This document shows positions 47,993 through 57,964 of a stretch of 64,000 bases of DNA, piece after piece (positions within the stretch are counted from its first letter, which is position 1; each line of letters begins with the position of its first letter). Under the pieces are notes generated by a model. That model was not told where the DNA came from. It made no database searches and worked only from the letters and a program-made list of their open reading frames with translations. A program made the translations under genes and the position numbers. The DNA lies in contig JAHCLO010000017.1 in NCBI GenBank assembly GCA_026125285.1, positions 62,001 through 126,000 of the forward strand, in the 5' to 3' direction. This DNA is from Verrucomicrobiia bacterium (GTDB lineage Bacteria > Verrucomicrobiota > Verrucomicrobiia > Limisphaerales > JADLHS01).

Positions 47993-48323
47993 AACAGGTT
48001 CGTCTTTGCGTTGCTGGTTGCTGTGACCACTTGCGAAACCAAACGGCAACTCACCAGTTGATGGTGGTTGCTCCGCTCCGGTTTCCGAGGCAACGACGGA
48101 ACCGGAAATCATCTCCGCCGTGGCGCCCTGAATCTCCGCCCGCACCTGCGCCATCGCAACCATCGTGCCTGGCTTTCGATTCATCACACGGCAAGTTTAA
48201 CCCGTGATTCCCGGACTGCCATGAAAATTGCTGGCCAAATTGTGGAGACTGAACGGCCATGAACACGAACTCTCAACCACCGCGTGCGAGGACCGTGCAG
48301 ATTGAACTTCACCGGAAAAATCG

Positions 48324-49142
48324 TTGCCCGATCCGGTGACGCTCTCTACCGTGCCGCCTGTGGCTGCCAAACTCACGATTCTCGGAAGTGGTTCCGCCGG
48401 CAACTGCGCCTATCTGGAAACGGACGAGACGCGCGTGCTGGTGGACGTGGGGTTCAGCGCCCGGCAGATTCGGCAACGCCTGGCCAGCATTGGCCGCACA
48501 CCGGAAAACCTGAGCGGCATCCTCATCACACATGAACACAGCGATCACGTGCAGGGACTCGCGGGCATTGCGGAGAAGCTCCACATCCCGGTGTATTGCA
48601 ACCGGGCCACGCAGGAAGAAATTCAACGTCAATCCGAAGGTAGGATTGACTATCGTCTGTTTGTGACCGGCGGCGGCTTCGAGATCGGCGACATCGCCGT
48701 GGAAACCTTTAGCGTGCCGCACGATGCGCAGGATCCGGTGGGGTACCTCCTGCGAACCGGCGCAGGCACGTTTGGTTTCGCGACCGACTTGGGACACGTC
48801 ACCACGCTGGTTATGGAGCGGCTTCGCGCCGCTAACGTGGTCGTGTTGGAAGCGAATCACGATGTCAAAATGTTGCAGGATTGTCTGCGCCGTCCGTGGA
48901 GCCTGAAGCAACGGATTCTTAGTCGCCACGGGCATCTTTCCAACGAAGCCGCCGCCGAAGCGGTGGCCGAATTCATGTCGGCGGAGTTGCGCCACTTATA
49001 TCTAGGACATCTGAGCCGGGACTGCAATCGGCCCGACCTTGCTTTTGGCGCGGTACAAAGTCGTCTGGACAGGCTCAACGCGACGCAAGTTCGGCTGGAA
49101 TTGACGACTCAGAATCTGCCTTGTCCAACCCTTGCGCTTTGA
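48324..49142 (+). CDS. MBL-fold hydrolase, WalJ/YycJ-like
   Basis: The metallo-beta-lactamase motif HEHSDHVQG and the leading TILGSGSAGNCAYLET identify a YycJ-type phosphodiesterase. The late HLSRDCNRP supplies the last metal ligands. Family members act as single-strand exonucleases in DNA repair. The start is uncertain: the TTG at 48324 precedes several GTG options before the conserved TILGSGS. It is divergent from the gene at 47992. Confidence 0.85.
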   Translation: MPDPVTLSTVPPVAAKLTILGSGSAGNCAYLETDETRVLVDVGFSARQIRQRLASIGRTPENLSGILITHEHSDHVQGLAGIAEKLHIPVYCNRATQEEIQRQSEGRIDYRLFVTGGGFEIGDIAVETFSVPHDAQDPVGYLLRTGAGTFGFATDLGHVTTLVMERLRAANVVVLEANHDVKMLQDCLRRPWSLKQRILSRHGHLSNEAAAEAVAEFMSAELRHLYLGHLSRDCNRPDLAFGAVQSRLDRLNATQVRLELTTQNLPCPTLAL

Positions 49143-49370
49143 AGCTCCCACCGCTGTCTTTGAATGTCGGCGGTATTCCAGACGTCCACCAAAGGTCTGC
49201 AATCGCCGAAAGGCGGCGCGGCGTTATGGATTGCACCTGCTGGAGCGCCGCGTTAAATATGCGTTCGTTAATGCCATGAAACTCAATCTGCGCCTACCAA
49301 CCTGTGTGCTTCTTCGCAGCGCGTCCGGCACCTGGCCAAGGCGCAGTTGCATCGAAAGGAGAATCGTCCC

Positions 49371-50804
49371 ATGAACACTGGTCTGAATCGTCGTCTGTTT
49401 CTCAAACGCACCGCCCTGGCGGCGGGTGCCGTGTCGGCTGCCAATTTGTTTCCCGTACCCAATCTGCTCGCCGCGCGCGGTCCCAGCGACAAGCTGAATT
49501 GTGCGTTGATCGGCTGCGGCGGACGCGCCATGACGCATCTGAATGAAATCGTCGCCAGGGCCGGACAGAATCTCGTGGCCATCGCCGACCCGGAGGAAAA
49601 GCGGCACGCCGAGGTCCAACGCTGGCTCAAAGGCAAGGAGCAAGACCCCGCCAAGCTGCGGATCTTCACCGATTACCGCAAGCTGTTCGATGAAACGGGC
49701 AAGCAGATTGACACCATCTTCATCGCGTCGCCCAATCATCATCATGCCTTGCCGTCCCTCATCGCCATGCAAATGGGCATCAATGTCTTTTGCGAGAAGC
49801 CTGTCTGCCACGACATCGCCGAGGGCCGCCGGATGCGGGCAATGGCGCTTCAATCCAAGGTCGCAACGCAAATGGGCAACCAGGGTCATGCCGAGGAAGG
49901 CTATCGCCGCTTGTGCGAATATATCTGGGCCGGCGCCATCGGCAAGGTAACGGAAACCCATAGCTGGACGAATCGCTGCAACGGCGGCGTGGGGCCGCGA
50001 CCGCCCGTCCAACCAGTGCCCACTGGACTGCACTGGGAGGAGTGGATTGGGCCATCGCCCTACCGCGATTTCCACAGCGATCTCCACCCGCACTCCTGGC
50101 ACGGTTGGTTTGACTTTGGCAATGGTTCGATAGGCAACATGGGTTGCCACGTTCTGGACGGCGTTTACTGGGCGCTCAAGATCGAGCATCCCACCAGCAT
50201 CGAAGTGGAATACATCCGCGGCGGCAGCAAGGAACGTTACCCCACCGGCAGCCGGATTCGTTGGGACTGTCCCGCCCGAGGCGACATGCCGCCCGTGAAG
50301 GTCTATTGGTATGAAGGACTCAACGCGACGACCACTGAGGCGCCCTATGGCAACCTGCGCATGGCCCGGGGTGACGCGCGCAATCTCCCGCCGCTCTTGC
50401 TGGAATTGCGCAAGCAATATCCCGAGGAGGAACTCGACGGCGGCGACAGCGGCACGCTTTACGTCGGCGAAAAAGGCGTGATCTACACGGCCACTTACGG
50501 CGACAAGATGCACATCGTGCCCTGGGCCAAAATGCGCGAAACGCCGGAACCGCCCCGCACCTTGCCGCGTCCCAAAAATATCTTCACCGACTTCATCGAG
50601 GCCTGTCGCGCCGGTCGAAACGACACCGCGGTGAGTTTTGATTATGGCACGCGCCTGACGGAATTCGCCGTTCTGGGCAACCTGGCCCAGCAAGCCGGCG
50701 AGGGCAAAAAGGTGGAGTGGGACGGCCCCAACATGAACGTTACGAATATGCCAGAACTGAATCGCTGGGTGAAACCTGAGTACCGCCCAGGCTGGCGGGT
50801 GTAA
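49371..50804 (+). CDS. Tat-exported Gfo/Idh/MocA-family oxidoreductase
   Basis: AAGGAG lies nine bases before the ATG at 49371, which fixes the start. The twin-arginine signal NRRLFLKRTALAAGA is followed by a Rossmann NAD(P) site CALIGCGGRAM and the family EKPVC motif. The C-terminal dehydrogenase domain includes DGGDSGTLYVGEKG. Such proteins often act on sugars in the periplasm of polysaccharide degraders. It is related in plan to the protein encoded at 54701. Confidence 0.9.
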   Translation: MNTGLNRRLFLKRTALAAGAVSAANLFPVPNLLAARGPSDKLNCALIGCGGRAMTHLNEIVARAGQNLVAIADPEEKRHAEVQRWLKGKEQDPAKLRIFTDYRKLFDETGKQIDTIFIASPNHHHALPSLIAMQMGINVFCEKPVCHDIAEGRRMRAMALQSKVATQMGNQGHAEEGYRRLCEYIWAGAIGKVTETHSWTNRCNGGVGPRPPVQPVPTGLHWEEWIGPSPYRDFHSDLHPHSWHGWFDFGNGSIGNMGCHVLDGVYWALKIEHPTSIEVEYIRGGSKERYPTGSRIRWDCPARGDMPPVKVYWYEGLNATTTEAPYGNLRMARGDARNLPPLLLELRKQYPEEELDGGDSGTLYVGEKGVIYTATYGDKMHIVPWAKMRETPEPPRTLPRPKNIFTDFIEACRAGRNDTAVSFDYGTRLTEFAVLGNLAQQAGEGKKVEWDGPNMNVTNMPELNRWVKPEYRPGWRV

Positions 50805-50809
50805 CTCGT

Positions 50810-51039
50810 AGGACAGGTGTCGCGCCTGTTTAAGTCAGTTCGGAAGCCGATTATGGTCGAGGGATACGCCCGCTACCCGTTTCGCCACCGAGCAGTGTTA
50901 TACACAACGTCAGAAGCAACGCCGCGTGAGGGCACGCGGCCTACAATGCTCTGTAGGCCGGCTGCCCTCAGCCGGGGATCCGGATTTATGACGTTGTGCA
51001 TAAGATTCTTGAAGATGGAGACAGGCGCGACGCCTGTCC
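50810..51039. repeat. Nested palindromic element upstream of the SpoU gene
   Basis: Three layers of inverted repeats share one centre. The outer pair is ggacaggtgtcgcgcctgt (50811-50829) and acaggcgcgacgcctgtcc (51021-51039). The middle pair is ttatacacaacgtca (50898-50912) and tgacgttgtgcataa (50989-51003). The inner pair is gtgagggcacgcggcctac and gtaggccggctgccctca around 50926-50970. Each outer unit is itself a 7-bp hairpin with a 3-base loop. It resembles the element at 10686. Confidence 0.75.
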
Positions 51040-51060
51040 GACGCGCATCGCCGAATCCAA

Positions 51061-51879
51061 ATGTTCCACCTCCACCGCATTGACTCGCTCGACCTGCCGG
51101 AGTTATCGCCCTACCGGACGTTGAAACGCCCGGCCAACCATCAGGCGCAAGGAATCTTCGTCGCCGAAAGCGAGAAGGTCGTGCGCCGCTTGCTGGCCAG
51201 CCGCTTTCCTGTGGTTTCCGTGCTGCTGCCGGAGAAGTGGCTGGCTCCATTCGAGCCGCTGCTTCAGGCGCGTCCCGAAAACATCCCCGTTTACGTCGTC
51301 GAGAAAAAGGAAACGCTGGAAGCGCTCATCGGCTTCACCATGTTTCAAGGTGTGATGGCGGTGGGAAAAATTCCCGCCCCGGTTTCACTTGAAGAGGTGC
51401 TCGCCGAAACCCCACCTCCCCGGTTGTTCGTTGCCGTGGACGCGCTCGCCAATGCGGAAAACCTTGGCGTGCTCGTGCGCAACTGTGCGGCGTTCGGCGT
51501 GCAGGCGTTGCTGGTGGGGGAAACTTCGAGCAGCCCCTTTCTGCGCCGCGCGGTGCGGAATTCCATGGGCGCAGTTTTTCATTTGCCGGTCGTCGAGCCG
51601 CCCACGCTCGCCCACGCCCTGCGCGAACTCCGTGCTCAAGACATTCACTGTGTCGCGGCCCATCCGGCGGCGTCCGGCAAAACCCTGGCGCAGGCCGGGC
51701 TTACCGGCGATTGCTGCCTGGTTTTCGGCAGCGAGGGTTACGGCATTTCCCCGAAAGTCCTGGCGGCGTGCGACGAAGCTGTGGCCATTCCCATGCCGCC
51801 CAACGTGGATTCGCTCAATGTCGCCAGTGCCGCCGCCGTGTTTCTGTATGAAGTCAACCGGCAACGCGGCAAAATGTAA
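51061..51879 (+). CDS. SpoU/TrmH-family RNA 2'-O-methyltransferase
   Basis: The N-terminal substrate-binding domain (LKRPANHQAQGIFVAESEKV) leads to the SPOUT knot domain with LANAENLGVLVRNCAAFG (motif 1), CLVFGSEGYGI (motif 2) and IPMPPNVDSLNVASAAAVFL (motif 3). These three define TrmH-type methyltransferases that modify rRNA or tRNA ribose. It starts 20 bases after the nested palindrome. Confidence 0.9.
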   Translation: MFHLHRIDSLDLPELSPYRTLKRPANHQAQGIFVAESEKVVRRLLASRFPVVSVLLPEKWLAPFEPLLQARPENIPVYVVEKKETLEALIGFTMFQGVMAVGKIPAPVSLEEVLAETPPPRLFVAVDALANAENLGVLVRNCAAFGVQALLVGETSSSPFLRRAVRNSMGAVFHLPVVEPPTLAHALRELRAQDIHCVAAHPAASGKTLAQAGLTGDCCLVFGSEGYGISPKVLAACDEAVAIPMPPNVDSLNVASAAAVFLYEVNRQRGKM

Positions 51880-51921
51880 CTGCTTGCCGCCCGCGACGGA
51901 ATTGTCACAATCTCCGCCGCT

Positions 51922-52824
51922 ATGAAATCTCGCTTCACTCCAATTGCTCAATTCCGCTGGCTGGCCTTTACCCTGGCCGTTGTTGCCCTCGCGGTTTCAG
52001 TTACTTCCAGCAAAGCCCAATCTGTCACCTCTGGCGATACCCTGTGCGTGATGACTTACAACCTCCGTTACGCCAGTGCGAACCCGCCCAACGCCTGGCC
52101 AACACGCCGCCCACTCGTGCGGGAAGTCATTCAGACCGTTGCCCCGGACGTGATTGGCACGCAGGAAGGTTTGTATCAACAATTGAAGGACGTGGCCGCT
52201 GATTTGCCGGATTACGAATGGCTCGGACTGGGGCGCGACGGCGGCAGCCGCGGCGAATTCATGGCCATCTACTATCGCAAGACGCGACTCGATCCACTGG
52301 CTTTCGACCATTACTGGCTCTCCGACACACCAGAGGTGATGGGCTCCAAAACTTGGGGACCCACCTTGCCCCGCATGGTGACGTGGATCAAGTTCCGCGA
52401 TCTGCGCACCAAACAGGAATTCTATTTCATCAACACCCACTTTGATCATCAGGTGCAGGTGGCGCGCGAGAAAAGCGCCGAACTGATTCGCCAACGCGTC
52501 GAGCAATGGAACACTACCCTGCCGGTCATCCTGGTAGGCGACTTCAACGCCCGCGCCGGCCAGAACAAGGCTTACCACACGCTGACGGAAGACGGCTTCT
52601 TCAAGGACACCTGGGAAACGGCGGCGGCACGCAAAGGCGAAGGCATCAATACCTTCAACGGCTTTCAAGCCATCCAGACCAACGGCGTGCGCATTGACTG
52701 GATTCTCACACGCGGCGACGTCGCCGCCAGCACGACGGAAATTGTCACCTTCTCCCGCGATGGCCAGTTCCCCAGCGACCATTTTCCCGTGGTAACGTGG
52801 ATGAAACTGGGCCAGGCAAAGTAA
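51922..52824 (+). CDS. Secreted endonuclease/exonuclease/phosphatase-family protein
   Basis: A signal peptide (cleaved near SKAQS) precedes an EEP fold: MTYNLRYAS, GTQEG (metal-binding Glu), NTHFDHQ, LVGDFNAR and a C-terminal SDHFPVV with the catalytic Asp-His. Secreted members usually hydrolyse phosphodiesters in nucleic acids, inositol phosphates or sphingomyelin; the substrate here is not clear. Confidence 0.88.
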   Translation: MKSRFTPIAQFRWLAFTLAVVALAVSVTSSKAQSVTSGDTLCVMTYNLRYASANPPNAWPTRRPLVREVIQTVAPDVIGTQEGLYQQLKDVAADLPDYEWLGLGRDGGSRGEFMAIYYRKTRLDPLAFDHYWLSDTPEVMGSKTWGPTLPRMVTWIKFRDLRTKQEFYFINTHFDHQVQVAREKSAELIRQRVEQWNTTLPVILVGDFNARAGQNKAYHTLTEDGFFKDTWETAAARKGEGINTFNGFQAIQTNGVRIDWILTRGDVAASTTEIVTFSRDGQFPSDHFPVVTWMKLGQAK

Positions 52825-53062
52825 CCAGATCAAGGCGACTTCTTGGACTGAATGTCCGCTTTCGATGAACCGCTGCTCGGAGCGCGGACTGAGGTGGACC
52901 CCATCTTCAAACCACTGACCGCAGAAAATAAGGTGTGATTCCTTGGGTCTGCATCGTTGGTTTTTTGTTGTTGTCTGCTCTGCGCACAGAACCCTTTTGG
53001 AAAAGAGAAGGCGACGCCAGGCGCCGGCCTCCTCTCTCCCGTTTTCTTTAGGCACCGTCATC

Positions 53063-53950
53063 TTACCGCCGCAGGCGGTCTGATTTCAACTCCCACTTCG
53101 CCGGCCTGGCCCCATGCGATTCAGGGAAGCGATACACTTCCCGGGGCGTCGCGTAGCCCAGCGCCTGGTGCGGTCGTTCGTCGTTGTAATGGGCGAACCA
53201 GTGGAACATTCCGTTCTCCAACTCCAGTCCGTCCTCGTAGTCGCGCAGGTAGATGTCCTCATACTTGAGACTGCGCCACAGCCGTTCCACGAACACGTTG
53301 TCCAGGCCCCGGCCCCGGCCGTCCATGCTGACCAATGTGCCCCCTTCCTCCACCGCCTCAATGTACGCCAGTGAGGTGAACTGCGATCCTTGATCCGTGT
53401 TGCCGATCAACGGCGCTCGCGTGCCATTCTTGAGCGCCGCCTGCCAGGCCCACACGCAGAAGGCCGCCTCCAAGGTATTGCTCAAACGCCACGCCAGCAC
53501 ATACCGGCTCCACCAATCCATCACCGCCACCAGATACATGAATCCGTGGCGCATCGGGAGGTAGGTGATGTCGGCGCACCACGCTTGATCCGGGCCCGTG
53601 ATCTCCTTTCCACGCAGTAAATACGGGTAGATCTCGTGCCCCGGCTCCGGTCGGCTGGTGTTCCTTTGCGGGTAGATCGCCCGGATGCCCATCAGCGCCA
53701 TCAGGCGTTGCACCCGCTTGCGATTGACCGCCCAGCCCTCACGCCGCAACAGCGCCGCCAGCCGCCAACTCCCGAAGACCGGACGCTCCAGGTGCAGTTC
53801 GTCCAGCCGGCGCAGGAGGGCCAGGTTCTCCGCGCTTTCGGGCCGCGGCTCGTAGTAATACGCCCCCCGCGAGATGCCCAGCAACGCGCACTGCGCCCGC
53901 AGCGACAGTCCCGCCGGAAGGGCCTCCACCAGTTCCGCGCGCTCCTTCAC
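53063..53950 (-). CDS. IS3-family transposase OrfB (DDE integrase domain)
   Basis: The HTH-like start (LRAQCALLGISRGAYYYEP) precedes an rve-type DDE core: Asp in ADITYLP, Asp in NTDQGSQ and Glu in VFVERLWRSLK. It is probably made as an OrfAB fusion through a -1 frameshift at the A8-G run near 53969-53976 within orfA. The start overlaps the orfA stop by 4 bases. Confidence 0.95.
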   Translation of the reverse strand: MKERAELVEALPAGLSLRAQCALLGISRGAYYYEPRPESAENLALLRRLDELHLERPVFGSWRLAALLRREGWAVNRKRVQRLMALMGIRAIYPQRNTSRPEPGHEIYPYLLRGKEITGPDQAWCADITYLPMRHGFMYLVAVMDWWSRYVLAWRLSNTLEAAFCVWAWQAALKNGTRAPLIGNTDQGSQFTSLAYIEAVEEGGTLVSMDGRGRGLDNVFVERLWRSLKYEDIYLRDYEDGLELENGMFHWFAHYNDERPHQALGYATPREVYRFPESHGARPAKWELKSDRLRR

Positions 53951-54240
53951 AAGCCCAGTTGTCTGGACTTTTTTTTGAGCCAGTCCAACTCCATCGTCAA
54001 CTGCCCCACCTTGCGCTCCAGCCGTTCGATCTCCTTCTCACTCTCCTGGATTTGCACCGTCGGCCCCGTCTCGAACACCTCGGGCAGCCGCTGACTCACC
54101 TCGCCCTTCCACTGGCTGACCTGATTGGGATGCACCTGATACTCCCGGGCAATCTGCGCCACCGTCTTGATCCCCTTCAACGCTTCCAGCCCCACCTTGG
54201 CCTTGAAGCCCGCTTCCAACCGTCGTCGTTTCGCTCTCAT
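53947..54240 (-). CDS. IS3-family OrfA (helix-turn-helix protein)
   Basis: The 97-residue protein has an HTH_Tnp_1-like motif (VAQIAREYQVHPNQVSQWKG) and a C-terminal leucine-zipper segment (KEIERLERKVGQLTMEL). It binds the inverted repeats and pairs with OrfB. The sequence is identical to the second copy at 61189. Confidence 0.94.
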   Translation of the reverse strand: MRAKRRRLEAGFKAKVGLEALKGIKTVAQIAREYQVHPNQVSQWKGEVSQRLPEVFETGPTVQIQESEKEIERLERKVGQLTMELDWLKKKSRQLGL

Positions 54241-54352
54241 TTTGTTGTCTGTCCTTTCCTTTCTTTTTAACCGGCTCGTTCATCGAGCCGGTCAGGAGCA
54301 GACACCAAAAAATCCACCCATACCAGTGGTCTAAAAACTGGGGTCCATTTCA

Positions 54353-54700
54353 GACAGCCATGTCCGCGCGAACCTCTGTATCGGAACTCGCGGACAAGGC
54401 TGTCCGCGCTCCGGGGTTCATGGCTGCCATGCGCGATTTCAAAATCGAGATAACTCACTATGCACTGCATCCGGCTCGTGGATCGCGCCGCGTGGTCCGA
54501 CAGTAAAGCTTTCTCGGACAGAACAACCGAAACCGATTCCAGCAAGGTGAGAAACAGAATGAGTTCACGGCGAGTGCGCGTATCACCGTACAATAAGCCT
54601 TGAGGCGCGGCATGGTCGCGCCATAATCGTCTCCGTGCTGGCGGCTGGTCGGCTGGCTGGCAAGCGACAATTTTAGAGCCGGCAAATATCCAGGCGAAGT
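54353..54700. other. Intergenic region with repeat fragments after IS copy 1
   Basis: No gene is seen. It contains an interrupted palindrome (acagccatgtccgcg and cgcggacaaggctgt, about 54354-54411) and a further tgtccgcgctccggggttca unit, typical of the interspersed repeats in this genome. The insertion sequence landed at the edge of this repeat. Confidence 0.5.
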
Positions 54701-56140
54701 ATGAAAAAGATCGAAGCTACCCATCCCACTACACGCAAAGCAATTTTGAGCCGCCGCGACTTCCTCGCGAGTTCCACCGCGGCCGTTGCCGCTTTCACCA
54801 TCGTTCCCCGGCACGTTCTGGGTGGCGCAAAGTTTGTGCCCCCCAGCGAGAAGGTCAACGTGGCCATCATCGGTTGCGGTGGCCAGGGCATGACGAATCT
54901 GCGCGCCTTGATGGCCCAAGATGACGCCCAGGTCATCGCCGTCGCCGACCCGGCGGAATACCAGGACCTGCGCCCGTTTTACTATCGTTACGAATCGGGG
55001 CGCTTGATCGTCAAAAAGACCGCCCAGGAGCATCACGCGGCCAAGACCCCTAATTTCAAGGTCAGCGACTACGAGGATTTTCGTGTCATGCTGGAAAAGG
55101 AAAAGGCCATTGACGCCGTGCTATGCGCCACGCCGGATCATCTTCATGCCTACGTCTGTCTGGCGGCGATGCGACAGGGCAAACACGTCTATTGCGAAAA
55201 GCCGCTCACGCACAACGTCTCCGAGGCGCGGTTGGTCGCCCGCGTGGCTCGCGAAACCGGCGTCGCCACCCAGTTGGGCAATCAAGGTCATTCGGGCAAC
55301 GACATTCGCACGACCTGCGAGATCATCTGGTCCGGCGCCATTGGCGACGTGCGCGAAGTGCATGCCTGGACCAGTGCCTCGCGTTGGAACCGACAACTGA
55401 CCAGCGGAAATCCGCCCACCTCCGACGTACCGAAAGGAATGAACTGGGATTTGTGGCTCGGCCCCCGCACCACCCGGCTCTACAGCAGCGCCTACAATCC
55501 CGTCACCTGGCGCGATTTCTGGGACTTCGGCACGGCGCCCATCGGCGATTTCTTCTGCCACAACTTCGACCCCGCACTCTGGGCGTTGGAACTGCGCGAG
55601 CCACTGACGATTGAAGCGCACGCCGTCGGTGGTGTGGACCCGCACATCGCGCCCCCCGGCGGCCTCTACACGTATCGGTTCGGCGCGCGGGGGAAAATGC
55701 CGCCGGTGAAGTTCACCTGGTACGAAGGCGGATTGATGCCGGCCCGACCCGAAGGGCTTGAACCCGACGACCGACTGGGCGCCGGCGGCAACGGCATTTT
55801 GTTTGTCGGCGACAAAGGCTTGCTGACTTGTGCGGGCTGGGGAGGACGTCCCACGCTGCTGCCCGGTTCACGCAACGATGCCTACGAACGCCCACCCCAA
55901 ACTCTGCCCCGCTCCAAAGGGCATCATCGCGACTGGCTGGACGCGTGCAAAGGCGGCCCGCCCGCCAGCGCCAATTTCGATTACGGCGCCGTGCTCACAG
56001 AAGTGGGCCTGCTCGGGCTGGTCGCCATGCGAACCAGGAAGATCATTCAGTGGGACGCGAAAGCAATGAAGGTTACCAACGCGCCCGAGGCCGAAGAGTT
56101 CATCAAAGGCCGCTACCGGCCGGGTTGGGAGCTCAGTTAG
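54701..56140 (+). CDS. Tat-exported Gfo/Idh/MocA-family oxidoreductase (second)
   Basis: The signal SRRDFLASSTAAVAAFTIVP has the twin arginines. The NAD site VAIIGCGGQGM and EKPLTH motif are intact, and the C-terminal part includes GGNGILFVGDKG. It shares its plan with the protein encoded at 49371. It lies between the two IS copies and is transcribed away from copy 1. Confidence 0.9.
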   Translation: MKKIEATHPTTRKAILSRRDFLASSTAAVAAFTIVPRHVLGGAKFVPPSEKVNVAIIGCGGQGMTNLRALMAQDDAQVIAVADPAEYQDLRPFYYRYESGRLIVKKTAQEHHAAKTPNFKVSDYEDFRVMLEKEKAIDAVLCATPDHLHAYVCLAAMRQGKHVYCEKPLTHNVSEARLVARVARETGVATQLGNQGHSGNDIRTTCEIIWSGAIGDVREVHAWTSASRWNRQLTSGNPPTSDVPKGMNWDLWLGPRTTRLYSSAYNPVTWRDFWDFGTAPIGDFFCHNFDPALWALELREPLTIEAHAVGGVDPHIAPPGGLYTYRFGARGKMPPVKFTWYEGGLMPARPEGLEPDDRLGAGGNGILFVGDKGLLTCAGWGGRPTLLPGSRNDAYERPPQTLPRSKGHHRDWLDACKGGPPASANFDYGAVLTEVGLLGLVAMRTRKIIQWDAKAMKVTNAPEAEEFIKGRYRPGWELS

Positions 56141-56565
56141 AACAAACCAGTTTTTTAGCGGCTGTTCCCCACTCACCCCGGCCCCTCTCCCGCCGGGAGG
56201 GGGAAATCCACTCGCCGGTTTTCGAGCGATTGGAACCGATGACAGATCAGATGACTCACGAAAAAGTCGGAGACCACAATTTCTGTTCCCGCGCCCTGAT
56301 TGAGAGAATTCGCCAAATCCAGATTCGCGCTTTGAACCCTTGAACCGCCGGAGTGTCAGTCCCACACGAAGAGCGGCGCTGAAGCCACGCGCACTCCAGA
56401 CGCTTCGCGACCTCTCAACGGCAACCGACCTCGCGCAGCGTGCGGAGTGCGGCTGATTCATCGCCGCTTTGGGCGAAGGGATTCACGGGCGGGGTCAGGG
56501 TAAGGCGGAATACAAGTTCAACCGGCGATCCGCGCCCCGGACCGAAGCGGCTGCAGCCGGCAGTG
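56141..56565. other. Intergenic repeat-rich region
   Basis: No gene is supported. It starts with a hairpin-forming tract ccccggcccctctcccgccg followed by ggagggggaa, and later a tract gagcggcgctgaagccacgc that looks like a dispersed intergenic repeat. The flanking genes converge here, so the first hairpin could help terminate transcription. Confidence 0.45.
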
Positions 56566-57819
56566 TCAAAAGCGCGGACTGGGATTCTCGTACCAAATCA
56601 CGCCTAGACCGTCGCGTTCCTCGCAAGTGATGACATCAAGATCGCCGTCACCATACAGGTCCAGCGTCTGCATCAAATCGAATTTCACTCCCGCCGGACC
56701 ACCGAGCGGGCGCTGCAACCATGGGCCGTGCGGCTGGCGTTCCAGCCAGACGATACCCTCGCGTTCGCCGGTCGCCCCCTCGCAAGTGAATAACAAGTCC
56801 GGCCAGCCGTCGCCGTTCACATCCGCAATCTTGACCGCCTTCGCATTGCCAATGTTGGTGCCGTCCAAGGTCAAAACCTGTTCGCTCCAACCGCCGTCGG
56901 GTTTGCGCAGGCAAACCAAAATGTCACGAGGTTTGACCGCAACCGCCACGTCCATCAAGCCGTCGCAGTTCACGTCCGCAATATCGGCGAACATCACTTC
57001 GCGGCCGAGTCCGCCGAGGGCCTGCTCGCGCCACGGGGCATGATGACGATTAGCAACAGTGCCGGGATTCTCCAACCAGAACACGCCGGTGCGCGGACCC
57101 TTGCGGTCGCTGAACAGTATGTCCATGTCACCATCGCCGTCCATGTCTTGCTGAATCAACGACATGATCCAGCCAGCATCGCGGAGGACATGAAAAGTCC
57201 ACGCGCCGGGATCAGCCACTCGCATGGGCGATTGCAGCCAGCCAACACTGGCGTTTTCACCTTTGGAAGCGAGCACCACATCGGGGCCGTGCTGGCCGTC
57301 CAGGTCCAGCGCGAGCGCCTGCATCCACTGCTGGGCATTGCGGGTGGCGGGAAACGCCGTTGTGCTCCATTGATCGGGTTTTAGAAGGTCCTGCGAGTCA
57401 CCGCGAAAGCGATGCCAGTAAACGGTCCGGGTGACGCCCTCGGTGCAACTGAGCACGTCCAATCGGCCATCGCCATCGAGATCGGCGAAAACGGCATCCT
57501 CCGGACTCGCCACCTCGCCGACGGTGACGCGCGGCCAGGGCTCTTGTGCCCGCCGCGGGCCGGGATTGAGATAGACTCGCACTTCGCCGCCCTCCTCCCA
57601 CCCGGTGACGATGTCCAGCCGGCCATCGTCATTGAGGTCTCCGAGCTTCACGCCATCCGCCCCCTTGGACGAGTCATCAATCACATGCCGCTTCCAACTT
57701 GGCCCGGCTACGGAAACCACATCGAGCGGGAGTGCTACAACGTGATTCGAGTCGGCTTCGACGCGAACGGACGAGAGGATCAGAATCAAGCCGAGGTCAA
57801 GCCGTAGTTGCCGTTTCAT
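56566..57819 (-). CDS. Secreted FG-GAP/VCBS repeat protein
   Basis: ATG 57819 (MKRQLRLDLGLILILSSVRV) starts a signal peptide; the longer frame to 57942 is rejected. The rest is a seven-bladed beta-propeller of FG-GAP repeats with calcium-binding loops: GDLNDDGRLDIV, ADLDGDGRLDVL, DMDGDGDMDIL and DVNGDGWPDLL. Such propellers bind partners at the cell surface. It has no enzymatic motif. Confidence 0.87.
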   Translation of the reverse strand: MKRQLRLDLGLILILSSVRVEADSNHVVALPLDVVSVAGPSWKRHVIDDSSKGADGVKLGDLNDDGRLDIVTGWEEGGEVRVYLNPGPRRAQEPWPRVTVGEVASPEDAVFADLDGDGRLDVLSCTEGVTRTVYWHRFRGDSQDLLKPDQWSTTAFPATRNAQQWMQALALDLDGQHGPDVVLASKGENASVGWLQSPMRVADPGAWTFHVLRDAGWIMSLIQQDMDGDGDMDILFSDRKGPRTGVFWLENPGTVANRHHAPWREQALGGLGREVMFADIADVNCDGLMDVAVAVKPRDILVCLRKPDGGWSEQVLTLDGTNIGNAKAVKIADVNGDGWPDLLFTCEGATGEREGIVWLERQPHGPWLQRPLGGPAGVKFDLMQTLDLYGDGDLDVITCEERDGLGVIWYENPSPRF

Positions 57820-57964
57820 TGGTGTCGTCCATGGACATGCGGCGGGAGATGAAACACGAATTCGCCCGGGAATCCAAGCCAACAAACCGGTGAACAAAAA
57901 GCCGCCGGGCCTCGCGGTGAGCGCGGCCCGGCGGGATGGCATGGGTTGGGTATGCGTGCTTAAG

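Larger units (their letters stand above)
52890..54352 (-). mobile_element. IS3-family insertion sequence, copy 1
   Basis: This 1463-bp element has imperfect terminal inverted repeats: TGAAATGGACCCCA at the transposase-proximal end and TGAGGTGGACCCCA at the other. Both run on into a shared ACCACTG. It is flanked by a 3-bp target duplication, gac at 52887-52889 and gac at 54353-54355. The encoded proteins are identical to those of copy 2 at 61077, so both are recent. A hairpin ccggctcg/cgagccgg (54271-54291) sits upstream of orfA. Confidence 0.95.
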
